Assembly: GCF_000331735.1 (NCBI RefSeq) | Contig: NC_020126.1 | Location: forward strand, 4,216,001 to 4,280,000 | Length of the DNA stretch: 64,000 nucleotides | Source: Myxococcus stipitatus DSM 14675 | GTDB taxonomy: Bacteria; Myxococcota; Myxococcia; Myxococcales; Myxococcaceae | Direction of reading: 5' to 3' | In this document: piece after piece, positions 43,022 to 52,048 of the stretch | How the letters are laid out: each line of letters starts with the position of its first letter | Position numbering within the stretch: the stretch's first letter is position 1 | Program-made: the position numbers and the translations under genes | Notes under the pieces: generated by a model | What the model was told of the DNA's origin: nothing | The model's input: the letters and a program-made list of their open reading frames with translations, nothing else | Database searches by the model: none

Positions 43022-43546
43022 ATGGAACCGATGGACCTGTTGGACCCCGACGAGATTGCTCGGATTGAGCGCGAGAACGCGGGCGGACTGCCCGCGAGCG
43101 CCATCCTGGAAATCTTTCGTCCCAGGGGCGTGCGTCTGTCGGAAGCGACCTTCCGCAAGTACGTCCAGGCGGGGTTGCTACCGAGAAGCCGCCGGGTCGG
43201 TCGTAAGGGGAAACACCAGGGGAGCTTGGGTCTCTATCCAGTGGAAGCCGTGCGCCGGATCAACGTCATCAAGCGGATGATGGCGGAGGGGCACACCCTG
43301 GAGGACATCAAGAAGTCCTTCGTGTTCCATCGCAACCACATCGACCAGGTGGAGCGGGACCTCGGGGGTCTATTGGATGGGCTGCAGGGCGAGTTGGGAG
43401 AGCGCGCCTTCGGGGGAGAGCACCGTCGTTCGCTCGAGGCGGAGTTGGCAACGCTGCGGCAAAGAGCGCAGGATCTGGTCCGGGACGTGGCCCGGCTGGG
43501 GAGCGCAGTCACCGCACGCGAAGACGAATCGATGAGTTCGCAATAA
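43022..43546 (+). CDS. MerR-like helix-turn-helix regulator
   Basis: A 174-aa protein. Residues ~20-105 match a MerR-type winged helix: [33 protein letters not shown], with the HTH and the following [29 protein letters not shown] wing and helix. The C-terminal ~70 residues form a coiled coil ([38 protein letters not shown]), the usual dimerisation helix. There is no effector domain and no Cys or His ligand set, so it is not a classical metal or drug sensor. The next gene encodes a sigma region-4-like protein in the same orientation (55-bp gap). The start is 43022 or 43031. DNA binding is likely; the target may be the dyad upstream. Confidence 0.75.
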   Translation: MEPMDLLDPDEIARIERENAGGLPASAILEIFRPRGVRLSEATFRKYVQAGLLPRSRRVGRKGKHQGSLGLYPVEAVRRINVIKRMMAEGHTLEDIKKSFVFHRNHIDQVERDLGGLLDGLQGELGERAFGGEHRRSLEAELATLRQRAQDLVRDVARLGSAVTAREDESMSSQ

Positions 43547-43601
43547 GATGCCGGCCCTGGAACCGGTGGACCCGGTTAGACTGGCCTCACGTGGAGGGGA
43601 C

Positions 43602-44093
<492 letters not shown>

Positions 44094-44100
44094 AGCGACC

Positions 44101-44117
44101 GGCGGCTTGCAGCCGCC
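44101..44117 (+). terminator. Stem-loop after the sigma-like gene
   Basis: GGCGGCT-TGC-AGCCGCC is a perfect 7-bp stem with 3-nt loop, 7 bp after the stop codon. There is no T-run. It separates this gene from the purH promoter. Confidence 0.45.
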
Positions 44118-44139
44118 GACATCGCGCCGACGTGTTGCG

Positions 44140-44168
44140 TTGACACCCCAGGGGGTGGTTGCTAGTAC
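44140..44168 (+). promoter_or_regulatory. Sigma-70-type promoter of purH operon
   Basis: TTGACA (44140-44145), a 17-bp spacer and TAGTAC (44163-44168) give a consensus -35 and an acceptable -10 with ideal spacing. Predicted initiation is near 44175, leaving a leader of roughly 23 nt before GTG 44198. No purine riboswitch or PurR-like palindrome is seen in the leader. Confidence 0.65.
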
Positions 44169-44197
44169 CGCCGCTTCCCGCACACCGAGGCGCACAC

Positions 44198-45742
44198 GTG
44201 CTGGCTCTCCTCAGCGTTTCCGATAAGCGAGGTCTGGTTCCCTTCGCCCAGGGGCTGGTTCACCTGGGCTTCCGCTTGCTGTCGACGGGAGGGACGTTGG
44301 AGGCGCTCAAGAGCGCCGGAATCCCCGCCACGCAGGTGTCCGAGCACACGAAGAGCCCCGAGATACTCGGCGGCCGCGTGAAGACGCTCCACCCGCGCAT
44401 CCATGGCGGCATCCTGGGCCGCCTGGAGCTGGAGGCGGACCGGGAGGAGATGAAGGCTCATGGCATCGAGCCCATCTCGCTGGTCGCGGTGAACCTCTAT
44501 CCCTTCCGTCAGACGGTGTCCTCGGGTGCCGCGGAAGCGGAGGTCATCGAGCAGATTGATATCGGCGGGCCCGCGATGGTGCGCGCGTCCGCGAAGAACT
44601 TCCGTCACGTGGCCGTCGTCGTGGACCCGGACGACTACCCCGCGGTGCTCGCGGAGTTGGAGCAGCAGAAGGCGGTGGGGGAGTCCACGCGCCGCAAGCT
44701 GATGCGCAAGGCGTTCGCGCACACCGCGGCCTACGACGCGTCCATCTCCGCCTGGCTGTCCGCTCAGGCAGCGGAGCCCTTCCCCGGAGAGCTGTCGCTG
44801 TCGTTCCGCAAGGCGCAGGACCTGCGCTACGGCGAGAACCCGCACCAGCGCGGCGCCTTCTATCGCGAGCACTCGGCGCCCTCGGAGCCGACGGTGGGCT
44901 TCGCGAAGGTGCTGCAGGGCAAGGAGCTCTCGTACAACAACATCCTGGACCTGGATGCGGCGCTCGGCCTGGTGCTGGAGTTCCCGGAGCGGCCCACCGC
45001 GGTCATCATCAAGCACAACACGCCGTGTGGCGTGGCGGTGGATGACGCGCTGGTGAAGGCGTACCGCACGGCGCGGTCGGTGGATGAGATCTCCGCCTTC
45101 GGTGGCATCGTGGCGCTCAACCGCGAGGTGGACGAGTCCACCGCCCAGGCCATGGCGGAGACCTTCCTGGAGGCGGTCATCGCCCCGTCCTACTCGCCGG
45201 CGGCGCTCCAGGTGCTCGCGGCGAAGAAGAACCTGCGGCTGCTGGAGGCGGGGCCCGCCCTGGCGTCGCCGACGGCCAGGCCTCGGGCGCAGCTGGACGG
45301 GCGGAGCGTCTCCGGGGGGCTGCTCCTCATGGACCGTGACGCGGTGGAGCCGGAGCTCTCCTGGAAGGTGGTGTCAAAACGGTCCCCCACCCCGGACGAG
45401 GAGCGGGCCCTGCGGTTTGCATGGAAGGTGTGCAAGCACGTCAAGAGCAACGCCATCGTCTTCTCGTCGGGCAGCCAGCTCCTGGCGCAGGGCGGCGGAC
45501 AGACGAACCGGGTGGACTCGGTCCGAATCGCGATGCAGCGCGGCGGAGAGGTCCTCAAGGGGAGCGCGGTGGCCTCGGACGCCTTCTTCCCCTTCCGGGA
45601 CGGCCTGGACGAGGCGGCCCGGGCGGGGGCGACCTGCGTCATCCACCCCGGGGGCTCTGTCCGGGATGCGGAGGTCATCGCCGCCGCCGATGAACATGGG
45701 ATGGCCATGGTGGTGACGGGAGTGCGACACTTCCGCCACTGA
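44198..45742 (+). CDS. purH: Bifunctional AICAR formyltransferase/IMP cyclohydrolase
   Basis: A 514-aa protein, the usual PurH size. The N-terminal IMP cyclohydrolase (MGS-like) domain has [42 protein letters not shown] and [14 protein letters not shown]. The transformylase domain has [55 protein letters not shown], and ends with [18 protein letters not shown] and GVRHFRH, all hallmark sequences. It performs the last two steps of de novo IMP synthesis in the cytoplasm. GTG 44198 is preferred, with CGAGG 8 bases upstream and a promoter at 44140-44168. The next gene starts 3 bp after the stop. Confidence 0.97.
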   Translation: MLALLSVSDKRGLVPFAQGLVHLGFRLLSTGGTLEALKSAGIPATQVSEHTKSPEILGGRVKTLHPRIHGGILGRLELEADREEMKAHGIEPISLVAVNLYPFRQTVSSGAAEAEVIEQIDIGGPAMVRASAKNFRHVAVVVDPDDYPAVLAELEQQKAVGESTRRKLMRKAFAHTAAYDASISAWLSAQAAEPFPGELSLSFRKAQDLRYGENPHQRGAFYREHSAPSEPTVGFAKVLQGKELSYNNILDLDAALGLVLEFPERPTAVIIKHNTPCGVAVDDALVKAYRTARSVDEISAFGGIVALNREVDESTAQAMAETFLEAVIAPSYSPAALQVLAAKKNLRLLEAGPALASPTARPRAQLDGRSVSGGLLLMDRDAVEPELSWKVVSKRSPTPDEERALRFAWKVCKHVKSNAIVFSSGSQLLAQGGGQTNRVDSVRIAMQRGGEVLKGSAVASDAFFPFRDGLDEAARAGATCVIHPGGSVRDAEVIAAADEHGMAMVVTGVRHFRH

Positions 45743-45745
45743 GTC

Positions 45746-48565
45746 ATGCGCATCGTCTGCCAGAAATGCGCGGCTGCCTACGCCATCGATGATCGGCTGA
45801 TCACGGCGAAGGGTGTCCGCGCGCAATGTCCCCGCTGCCGGAACCTGCAACTCGTCCGGCGCGATTCCTCGGCCGTTCCCTCTGGGGACGTGCCGGCCGC
45901 AGCGCCTCGTCCCGCGTCGTCCGCGCCTCCCGTGGCGGATGACCTCTTCGCGGAGTTGGGAGGGCCCGCCGCCGCGGCGCCCACGGAGGTCTCCTCCGCC
46001 CACGGGCGAGCCGCGAAACCCGCCGCGGACCTGTTCGCGGACTTCGGTGCTCCAGCGCCCGAAGCGAGCGCGGCGCCGGGCGTGGACCCCTTCGCGTCGC
46101 TGGGGGATTCCCCGGGCTCGGGCTCGGGGGATCCGCTGCTCGACTTCCTGGGCCCGGCACCGACGGCACCTCCCGCTCCCGTCGCCCGGATGTCTCCGGG
46201 ACCTGGCGCGGTGCCTGTCTCCGTGATGCCTCCCGCCGCGGCCGCGCCCGCGCCGTCCCGCGCGGCGGCTCCGGCCCCCGCTGCTGCTGCCGCGCCGAAG
46301 TCGGCGACGATGGGGTGTCGCACGTGCGGCAAGTCGCTGCTGGACCCCTTCGACCAGGCGCTCGGCATCTGTGATGGATGCCGGCAGCGGGAGTCGGCGG
46401 GTGGGGCGGCCAAGGCGGCTCCGGCTCCGGCGCCCGCCGCGTCGGCCGACTTCCTGCCTCCGCTCAGCGCTCCCGAGGAGGGCGGAGGAGAGTCGCTGGA
46501 GCTCGCGTCGCGCACCTCGCCCGCGCCTGGGCTCGCCTCCGAGCCGCGCAGCAATCCGCGCGCGGCGCCATCGCGGGTCGCGAGTGGTGTGCGGTCGGGC
46601 TCCGCCGAGAAGCAAGGGGCGCGTGGCTCGTCCGGAGGACGCTGGGCGTTGGTGGGTGGCCTGGTGTTGCTGGTCGCCGGAAGCGGGGTGGCGGGCTTCT
46701 TCTACCTGAAGCACCAGGAGGATCAGCGTCTCCGCGCCGCCGCGCCGCCTCCTGTCGCCGCGATTCCCGAGGCCGTTCAGCAGGTGCTGCCTCGCTGGAA
46801 GCTGAAGTACCTGATGTTGGAGGGCACGTCGCAGGAGCGGCTCGCGGAAGGACAGGCGCAGCTCGCTCGGGACGAACGCTTCGCGTATGCGGAAGCGGAG
46901 GAGTCCTTCCAGCAGGCCCTGTTGCTGGACCCTCGCAGCGACGAGGCCATCAGCGGCTACACCCAGGCGCTGGCGTTGGGGCGAGGCCCGGGGCTGGATG
47001 ACGCGTCGTTCGCGGAGGCGAGCAGCCTGGTCGAGGCGGCGGAGGTCCGCGCCGGCCGGACGCCCGGGATGCTCCTGGCTCACGCGAACCTGCTGCTGAC
47101 GCGCTTCCGTCAGGAGGAGCTGCTCAAGCGCGCGAAGGAGCTGGCGGAGGAGTCGCTGGCGAATGCCCAGGCCACGGCGGCGCAGAAGGCGGAGGCGCAC
47201 CTGGTGCTCGGCCGCGTGTACCTGTCGTCGTCCGGCGCGCTGGCGCACCAGCACTTCGACTCCGCGCAGAAGCTGGCGCCGGAGCTCAAGCGCATCCAGT
47301 ACTACCGGGCGCTCGCGCACGAGTCGGCGGGTGAGTATCGGCTCGCGCTGGAGACCTTGCGCAAGCGGCTCGCGGCCGACCCGCGTGACTGGGACAGCCT
47401 CGCGACCACGTCGCGCATCTACCAGGAGGTCGGTGAGCCGGACGAGGCGCGCAAGCTGTACGAGGAGCGCGTGAAGGCCGACCCCGAGGAGCTCCGCGCG
47501 CTGCTGCCGCTGGCGGTGCTGCGCTACCAGTCGGAGGGCAGTCCGGCCGTGGGCGTGCGCGAGCTGCGTGCGCTGCTCAAGAGCCGTGAGCGCTACAGCG
47601 CGCGCGATGTCGCGGAGGTGCTGGTGCACCTGGCCGCCGCGGAGCGCGCGCTGGGCAACAGCGACGCGGCGCTGAAGGCGGCGGAGGAGGCGCTCGGGTC
47701 GTCAGCGGACCTGCCCGAGGCCCACCTGCAGGTCTTCCTCGTCGCGCTGGAGCAGCGGGACGCGGCGAAGGCTCGCAAGCACTTGAGTGGCATCCAGGGC
47801 TGGCTGGGCGACCGCGCCTTGGAGGCGGTGCTCGAGGGCCGTGTGCTGCTGCTGGAGAAGAAGCCCGCGCAGGCGCTGGAGCGCTTCACGGAGGCGAGCA
47901 CCCGCGACGACCGGCGTCTGGACGCACAGCTGCTCGCGGGTGTGGCGGCGGCGGGTGCGAAGCGTCGCGAGGATGCGTTCCGGGTGCTGAACCAGGCGCT
48001 GCGCGCGGACCCGTTGAGGCTGGAGCCTCGGGCGCTGGTGACGCGCTTCTGGATGCGGCCCTCGGACACGGTTCGCGGCGTGGAGGACATCATCCTCGCG
48101 CTGGCCGAGAACGCGGACGACCCGGGGCCTCACCTGTACGAAGGGCTGCTGCGCTTCCACCAGGGCGACCTGGACGGGGCGGACCGTCACTTCCGCGAGG
48201 TGCTGGAGTCGGACAGCAACAACGCGGGCGCCATGGCGTACCGGGCGCTCATCGCGCTCCAGCGAGGAAACGCGTCGGAGGCCCGTGCGCTGGCGGCGCG
48301 CGCCGTGTCGGCGGGGCGGCAGTTGCCCGTGGCGCACCTGGCGCAGGGATTGGTGCTGGCGGAGGGGAAGCAGGTGGAGCCGGCCAAGCGCTCCTTGCGC
48401 GAGGCGCTGGGCCTGTCCCCCACGTTGTTGTCGGCCAAGGCGCGGCTCGCGCAGCTGGAAGTGCCGCAGCGGCGCGCCGATGCGCGGGCCCAGTTGGTGA
48501 GCGTGGTGGGGCTGGACCCCGCCTATCTCCCCGCCAAGCGGATGCTCTACCTGTTGGAACGGTGA
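45746..48565 (+). CDS. Zinc-ribbon (MJ0042-type) membrane protein with TPR repeats
   Basis: A 939-aa protein. N-terminal MRIVCQKCAAAYAIDD...CPRCRN is an MJ0042-type zinc ribbon, and a second Cys set follows (CRTCGKSLLDP, GICDGC). A ~200-residue Ala/Pro-rich disordered stretch lies between and after these. One membrane helix (GRWALVGGLVLLVAGSGVAGFFYL, ~295-318) precedes about 500 residues of tetratricopeptide-type repeats, for example AEAEESFQQALLLDPRSDEA and GALAHQHFDSAQKLAPELKR. It is a cytoplasmic sensor or ribbon domain joined to a probable periplasmic scaffold. Placed between purH and purD with 3- and 7-bp gaps, it is co-transcribed with them, but the relation to purines is unknown. Confidence 0.8.
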   Translation: MRIVCQKCAAAYAIDDRLITAKGVRAQCPRCRNLQLVRRDSSAVPSGDVPAAAPRPASSAPPVADDLFAELGGPAAAAPTEVSSAHGRAAKPAADLFADFGAPAPEASAAPGVDPFASLGDSPGSGSGDPLLDFLGPAPTAPPAPVARMSPGPGAVPVSVMPPAAAAPAPSRAAAPAPAAAAAPKSATMGCRTCGKSLLDPFDQALGICDGCRQRESAGGAAKAAPAPAPAASADFLPPLSAPEEGGGESLELASRTSPAPGLASEPRSNPRAAPSRVASGVRSGSAEKQGARGSSGGRWALVGGLVLLVAGSGVAGFFYLKHQEDQRLRAAAPPPVAAIPEAVQQVLPRWKLKYLMLEGTSQERLAEGQAQLARDERFAYAEAEESFQQALLLDPRSDEAISGYTQALALGRGPGLDDASFAEASSLVEAAEVRAGRTPGMLLAHANLLLTRFRQEELLKRAKELAEESLANAQATAAQKAEAHLVLGRVYLSSSGALAHQHFDSAQKLAPELKRIQYYRALAHESAGEYRLALETLRKRLAADPRDWDSLATTSRIYQEVGEPDEARKLYEERVKADPEELRALLPLAVLRYQSEGSPAVGVRELRALLKSRERYSARDVAEVLVHLAAAERALGNSDAALKAAEEALGSSADLPEAHLQVFLVALEQRDAAKARKHLSGIQGWLGDRALEAVLEGRVLLLEKKPAQALERFTEASTRDDRRLDAQLLAGVAAAGAKRREDAFRVLNQALRADPLRLEPRALVTRFWMRPSDTVRGVEDIILALAENADDPGPHLYEGLLRFHQGDLDGADRHFREVLESDSNNAGAMAYRALIALQRGNASEARALAARAVSAGRQLPVAHLAQGLVLAEGKQVEPAKRSLREALGLSPTLLSAKARLAQLEVPQRRADARAQLVSVVGLDPAYLPAKRMLYLLER

Positions 48566-48572
48566 GGTGGAT

Positions 48573-49832
48573 GTGAAGGTCCTGTTGCTGGGTTCCGGAG
48601 GCCGTGAGCACGCGCTGGCTTGGAAGCTCTCCCAGAGCCCTCGGCTCACGCGGTTGTGGTGTGCCCCGGGCAACCCGGGGACGGCGAAGCTGGCGACGAA
48701 CGTGCCCGTGAAGGCGGACGCGCCGGACGAAGTCGTCGCGCTCGCTCGGCGGGAGTCGGTGGACCTGGTGGTGGTGGGGCCGGAGGCGCCGCTGGTGGCG
48801 GGTGTCGCCGACGCGCTGGCCCAGGCCGGCATCCCTTGCTTCGGGCCGGTGGCCGGAGCCGCGCTCATCGAGGGCTCCAAGGCGTTCGCCAAGGAGATCA
48901 TGGCCGAGGCGGGGGTTCCCACGGCCGCCTTCCGCACCTTCACGGACGCGGCCGAGGCGGAGGCCTACGCCGTCGAGCAGGGCCGCATCGTCGTGAAGGC
49001 GGATGGGCTGGCGGCGGGCAAGGGGGTCATCGTCGCGCACGACGTGGACGCCGCGCGTGAGGCGGTGCGCGCGGTGGCGGCGATGGGCGCGTCGGGACAG
49101 CGCATGGTGCTGGAGGAGCTGCTGGAGGGCGAAGAGGTCTCCGCCATGGCGCTCTGCGACGGCGAGCGCTACGTCATGTTGCCCCTCTCGCAGGACCACA
49201 AGCGCGTGGGGGATGGCGACACGGGGCCGAACACGGGAGGCATGGGCGCATACAGCCCCGCGCCCTTCCTGGATGACGAGCAGCTGGCCCAGGTGGGCGA
49301 GAGCGTCATCGCGCCGACCCTGGCGGTGCTGCGTCGCCGGGGGCTGCCCTTCAAGGGCGTGCTGTACGCGGGGCTGATGCTCACGCGAAGCGGGCCCAAG
49401 GTGCTGGAGTTCAATGCGCGCTTCGGGGACCCGGAGACGCAGGTGCTGATGATGCAGCTGGGCGAGGACCTGCTGCCCCTGGTGGACGCGTGCGCGCGCG
49501 GCCAGCTGGTGGAGCGGCGGCTCGCGGTGGCGCCCGGTTCGTCGGTGGGCGTGGTGGTGGCCGCGGGGGGATATCCGGACGCGCCTCGCAAGGGGCAGCG
49601 CATCGACGGGCTGGATGCGGTGCCGTCGGATGCCACGGTGTTCATCGCGGGCGCGGAGGAGCAGGGTGGGGCGCTGGTCACCAGCGGCGGGCGGGTGCTG
49701 ACCGTCTGTGCTCGGGGCGAGGACCTGGCCCAGGCGCGAGCGCGCGCGTACGCGGCGATGGCGGCCGTGCGCTTCGAGGGCATGCACTTCCGCCATGACA
49801 TTGGCGCGAAGGGGCTGAAGGCGACTCCGTGA
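48573..49832 (+). CDS. purD: Phosphoribosylamine-glycine ligase
   Basis: A 419-aa protein, the normal GARS length. It starts KVLLLGSGGREHALAWKL (GTG 48573, with GAGG 5 bases upstream; GTG 48567 is the alternative), then VVVGPEAPLVAGVAD, IVVKADGLAAGKGVIVA (ATP-grasp), PLSQDHKRVGDGDTGPNTGG, VLYAGLMLT and EFNARFGDPETQ. It condenses phosphoribosylamine with glycine and ATP in the second step of purine synthesis. It lies 7 bp after the TPR gene and overlaps the lptF start by 4 bp (GTGA), linking purine genes to lipopolysaccharide export in one operon. Confidence 0.97.
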   Translation: MKVLLLGSGGREHALAWKLSQSPRLTRLWCAPGNPGTAKLATNVPVKADAPDEVVALARRESVDLVVVGPEAPLVAGVADALAQAGIPCFGPVAGAALIEGSKAFAKEIMAEAGVPTAAFRTFTDAAEAEAYAVEQGRIVVKADGLAAGKGVIVAHDVDAAREAVRAVAAMGASGQRMVLEELLEGEEVSAMALCDGERYVMLPLSQDHKRVGDGDTGPNTGGMGAYSPAPFLDDEQLAQVGESVIAPTLAVLRRRGLPFKGVLYAGLMLTRSGPKVLEFNARFGDPETQVLMMQLGEDLLPLVDACARGQLVERRLAVAPGSSVGVVVAAGGYPDAPRKGQRIDGLDAVPSDATVFIAGAEEQGGALVTSGGRVLTVCARGEDLAQARARAYAAMAAVRFEGMHFRHDIGAKGLKATP

Positions 49833-50935
49833 CCCGCATCTCCCGCTATCTCCTCATGGAGCTGTTGGTGCCGCTCGGAGTCTGGGTGGCCTTCATGTTC
49901 CTGCTGCTGTTCGTGATGCAGTTCCTCCGCGGAACGGACGTGCTGCTGGGTTCGTCGGTGACGCTGACGGACCTGGGGAGATTGGTGGCGTACCTCACGC
50001 CGCACTTCTTGATGATGGCGCTGCCCATCGCGTTCCTGCTGGCCATCCTCCTGGGGTTGGGGCGGCTGGGGGAGGACCGGGAGCTGACGGCGCTGCAGGC
50101 GTTGGGCATCGGGCCGACTCGGCTGCTGGCCGCGCCCATGGGCGTCGCGGCGGCGCTCAGCCTGCTGATGCTGCTCATCACCTCCACCGCGCAGCCGTGG
50201 GGCCTCACGGGCGTGAAGGAGCTGGTGAGCGAGGTCATCCGGAAGAACGTCGTGGGCGACGTGAAGTCCGGCACCTTCTACGAGGACCTCAGCGACCTGA
50301 CGCTGTACGCGGAGCAGGTCTCCGATGGCCGATGGACCAACGTGCTGCTGCACGATGACCGCGAGGCGAGCTCTCCGCTGTTGGTGCTGGCGCACCACGG
50401 CCAGGTGGGGACGTCCAGCGGAGGCGAGGTGCTGCGCTTCTCGTTGGAGGACGGCGAGGTGCACCGCTCCGGCCGCGCCACCGAGAACTACAGCGTCATC
50501 CACTTCGACCAGGCGGAGATCAGCGTCGGCGTGGGCGCGTCGATGGGCAAGCGCGGCCGCTTCACCTCCGCGAAGGAGGAGCTGACCCCCGCGGAGCTGC
50601 TCGAGGCGGCGAGCGAGGCGGAGGCCAAGGGCGGTGACGCGCGCGGCTTCCGGATGGCGCTGCACAGCCGGCTGGGAGGGGCCCTGGCGCCCATTGCCTT
50701 CGCGCTCCTGGGCACGCCCCTTGCTATTGGCCGGCGTCAGGCGGGCAGGGCTTGGGGCTATCTCCTGACGCTGGGAGGCTACGTCTTGTACTACCTGCTG
50801 AGCCGGGCCTTCGAGCAGTTGGGACAGCAAGGCAAGCTGCCGGCGCCCCTGGCGGGACAGCTGGCGAATCTCCTCTTCATGGCGGTGGGTGCGGTGGCCC
50901 TGTACCGGGTGAGTCGTTCGGGGACGGTTCGGTGA
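49829..50935 (+). CDS. lptF: LPS export ABC permease LptF family
   Basis: A 368-aa inner-membrane protein. The N-terminal SRYLLMELLVPLGVWVAFMFLLLFVMQFLRG, then LGSSVTLTDLGRLVAYLTPHFLMMALPIAFLLAILL and the ELTALQALGIG coupling helix are typical of LptF/LptG. A large soluble periplasmic domain (~115-265) follows, then RMALHSRLGGALAPIAFALLGTPLAIG and two final helices. With LptG and the LptB ATPase (not in the window) it extracts LPS from the inner membrane. The GTG 49829 start overlaps purD by 4 bp, and the stop overlaps lptG by 4 bp. Confidence 0.85.
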   Translation: MTRISRYLLMELLVPLGVWVAFMFLLLFVMQFLRGTDVLLGSSVTLTDLGRLVAYLTPHFLMMALPIAFLLAILLGLGRLGEDRELTALQALGIGPTRLLAAPMGVAAALSLLMLLITSTAQPWGLTGVKELVSEVIRKNVVGDVKSGTFYEDLSDLTLYAEQVSDGRWTNVLLHDDREASSPLLVLAHHGQVGTSSGGEVLRFSLEDGEVHRSGRATENYSVIHFDQAEISVGVGASMGKRGRFTSAKEELTPAELLEAASEAEAKGGDARGFRMALHSRLGGALAPIAFALLGTPLAIGRRQAGRAWGYLLTLGGYVLYYLLSRAFEQLGQQGKLPAPLAGQLANLLFMAVGAVALYRVSRSGTVR

Positions 50936-52047
50936 GACTCACGCTCTTCGGCTATGTGCTGCGCACGTACGTGCGCTTCGCGTTGGGAATCCTCGGTGGG
51001 TTGGTGCTCGTCTTCGTGGTGGTGGACTTCGTCGACCGGGCGAAGACGTACACGGGGCCGGGCTGGGTGACGGACGCGGCCAAGCTCTACGGCTACAAGG
51101 CGCTGATGGCGGTGCAGCAGTTGGGGCCGGCGGCGCTGCTGCTGGCCGCGGGCACGACGGTGTCCGCGCTGCGCAAGCAAGGCGAGGTCACGGCCATCCG
51201 CGCGCTGACCTTCGGGCCCACGGCGCTGTATGCGCCCGTGCTGGCCTTCGGGCTCCTCGCGTGTACGGGCTTCGTGGTGTTCGACGAGGTCGTCGCGACG
51301 CATGCCGGGCGCCGCGTGGATGAAATCACCACGCAGCGCTTCAATCGCTGGGGCGACTGGCGCTTCTACTACACGCCGAAGCAGTGGTTCCGGCGAGGCG
51401 ACCACATCTTCTTCCTCCGCGCGGGGAGCGCGCAGGAGGGCTTCGCGGACGTGTCCATCTTCACCTTGTCGCGCGAGTTCAAGCTGCAGCGGCGGCTGGA
51501 CGCGGCGCGGATGGAGTGGCTCGACGGGACGCGCTGGCGGCTGACCGGCGTGGTGGAGCGCTCCTTCACGGGGGAGAAGCACACCTCGGTGAAGAGCCTG
51601 GAGAGTGCCGAGTACGAGCTGGGCATCGCGGCCTCGGCCTTCCGCATCCGTCCAGGACGCCCGGAGCAGATGCGGGTGCGGGAGCTGCGAGAGCAGATTG
51701 TCGCGCGCCGCGACGTGGGGCTCGCGACGAAGCAGTTCGAGCTCGCGCTGCACAACCGCTTCGCCTATCCGCTGGCGGCGCTTCCCGCGGCGCTCCTGGG
51801 CGTGGGGTTGGCGCTGCGCACGAACCGGCGCGGGCACCTCACCGCCGCCATCGTCGAGGGGTTGTTGGTGGCCGTGGCCATGTGGGGCTTGATGATGGTG
51901 TGCCGCACGCTGGTGCTCACCGAGAGATTGTCTCCACCTGTGGCGGCCTGGACGCCGCCCGTCCTGCTCGTGCTGGCGGCCGCGGCGCTGTGGATGCGTC
52001 GAGAGGGTTTTCTTCACGTGCCTCGCCGTTGGCTGGCGGTGAGGTAG
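50932..52047 (+). CDS. lptG: LPS export ABC permease LptG family
   Basis: A 371-aa protein, partner of the preceding gene, starting at GTG 50932 in a GTGA overlap. It has TLFGYVLRTYVRFALGILGGLVLVFVVVDFVDR, KLYGYKALMAVQQLGPAALLLAAGTTVSAL and the QGEVTAIRALTFGP coupling helix, then a beta-rich periplasmic domain, and ALHNRFAYPLAALPAALLGVGLAL with terminal helices. Order and fold match LptG. It forms the LptB2FG transporter with LptF. Translational coupling to lptF suits equimolar assembly. The last gene of the run starts 1 bp after its stop. Confidence 0.85.
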   Translation: MRLTLFGYVLRTYVRFALGILGGLVLVFVVVDFVDRAKTYTGPGWVTDAAKLYGYKALMAVQQLGPAALLLAAGTTVSALRKQGEVTAIRALTFGPTALYAPVLAFGLLACTGFVVFDEVVATHAGRRVDEITTQRFNRWGDWRFYYTPKQWFRRGDHIFFLRAGSAQEGFADVSIFTLSREFKLQRRLDAARMEWLDGTRWRLTGVVERSFTGEKHTSVKSLESAEYELGIAASAFRIRPGRPEQMRVRELREQIVARRDVGLATKQFELALHNRFAYPLAALPAALLGVGLALRTNRRGHLTAAIVEGLLVAVAMWGLMMVCRTLVLTERLSPPVAAWTPPVLLVLAAAALWMRREGFLHVPRRWLAVR

Positions 52048-52048
52048 C

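Noticed and set aside
42651-43022. 123-codon minus-strand frame upstream of the MerR-like gene
   Set aside because: It covers the terminator and operator region, has no RBS and no recognisable domain.
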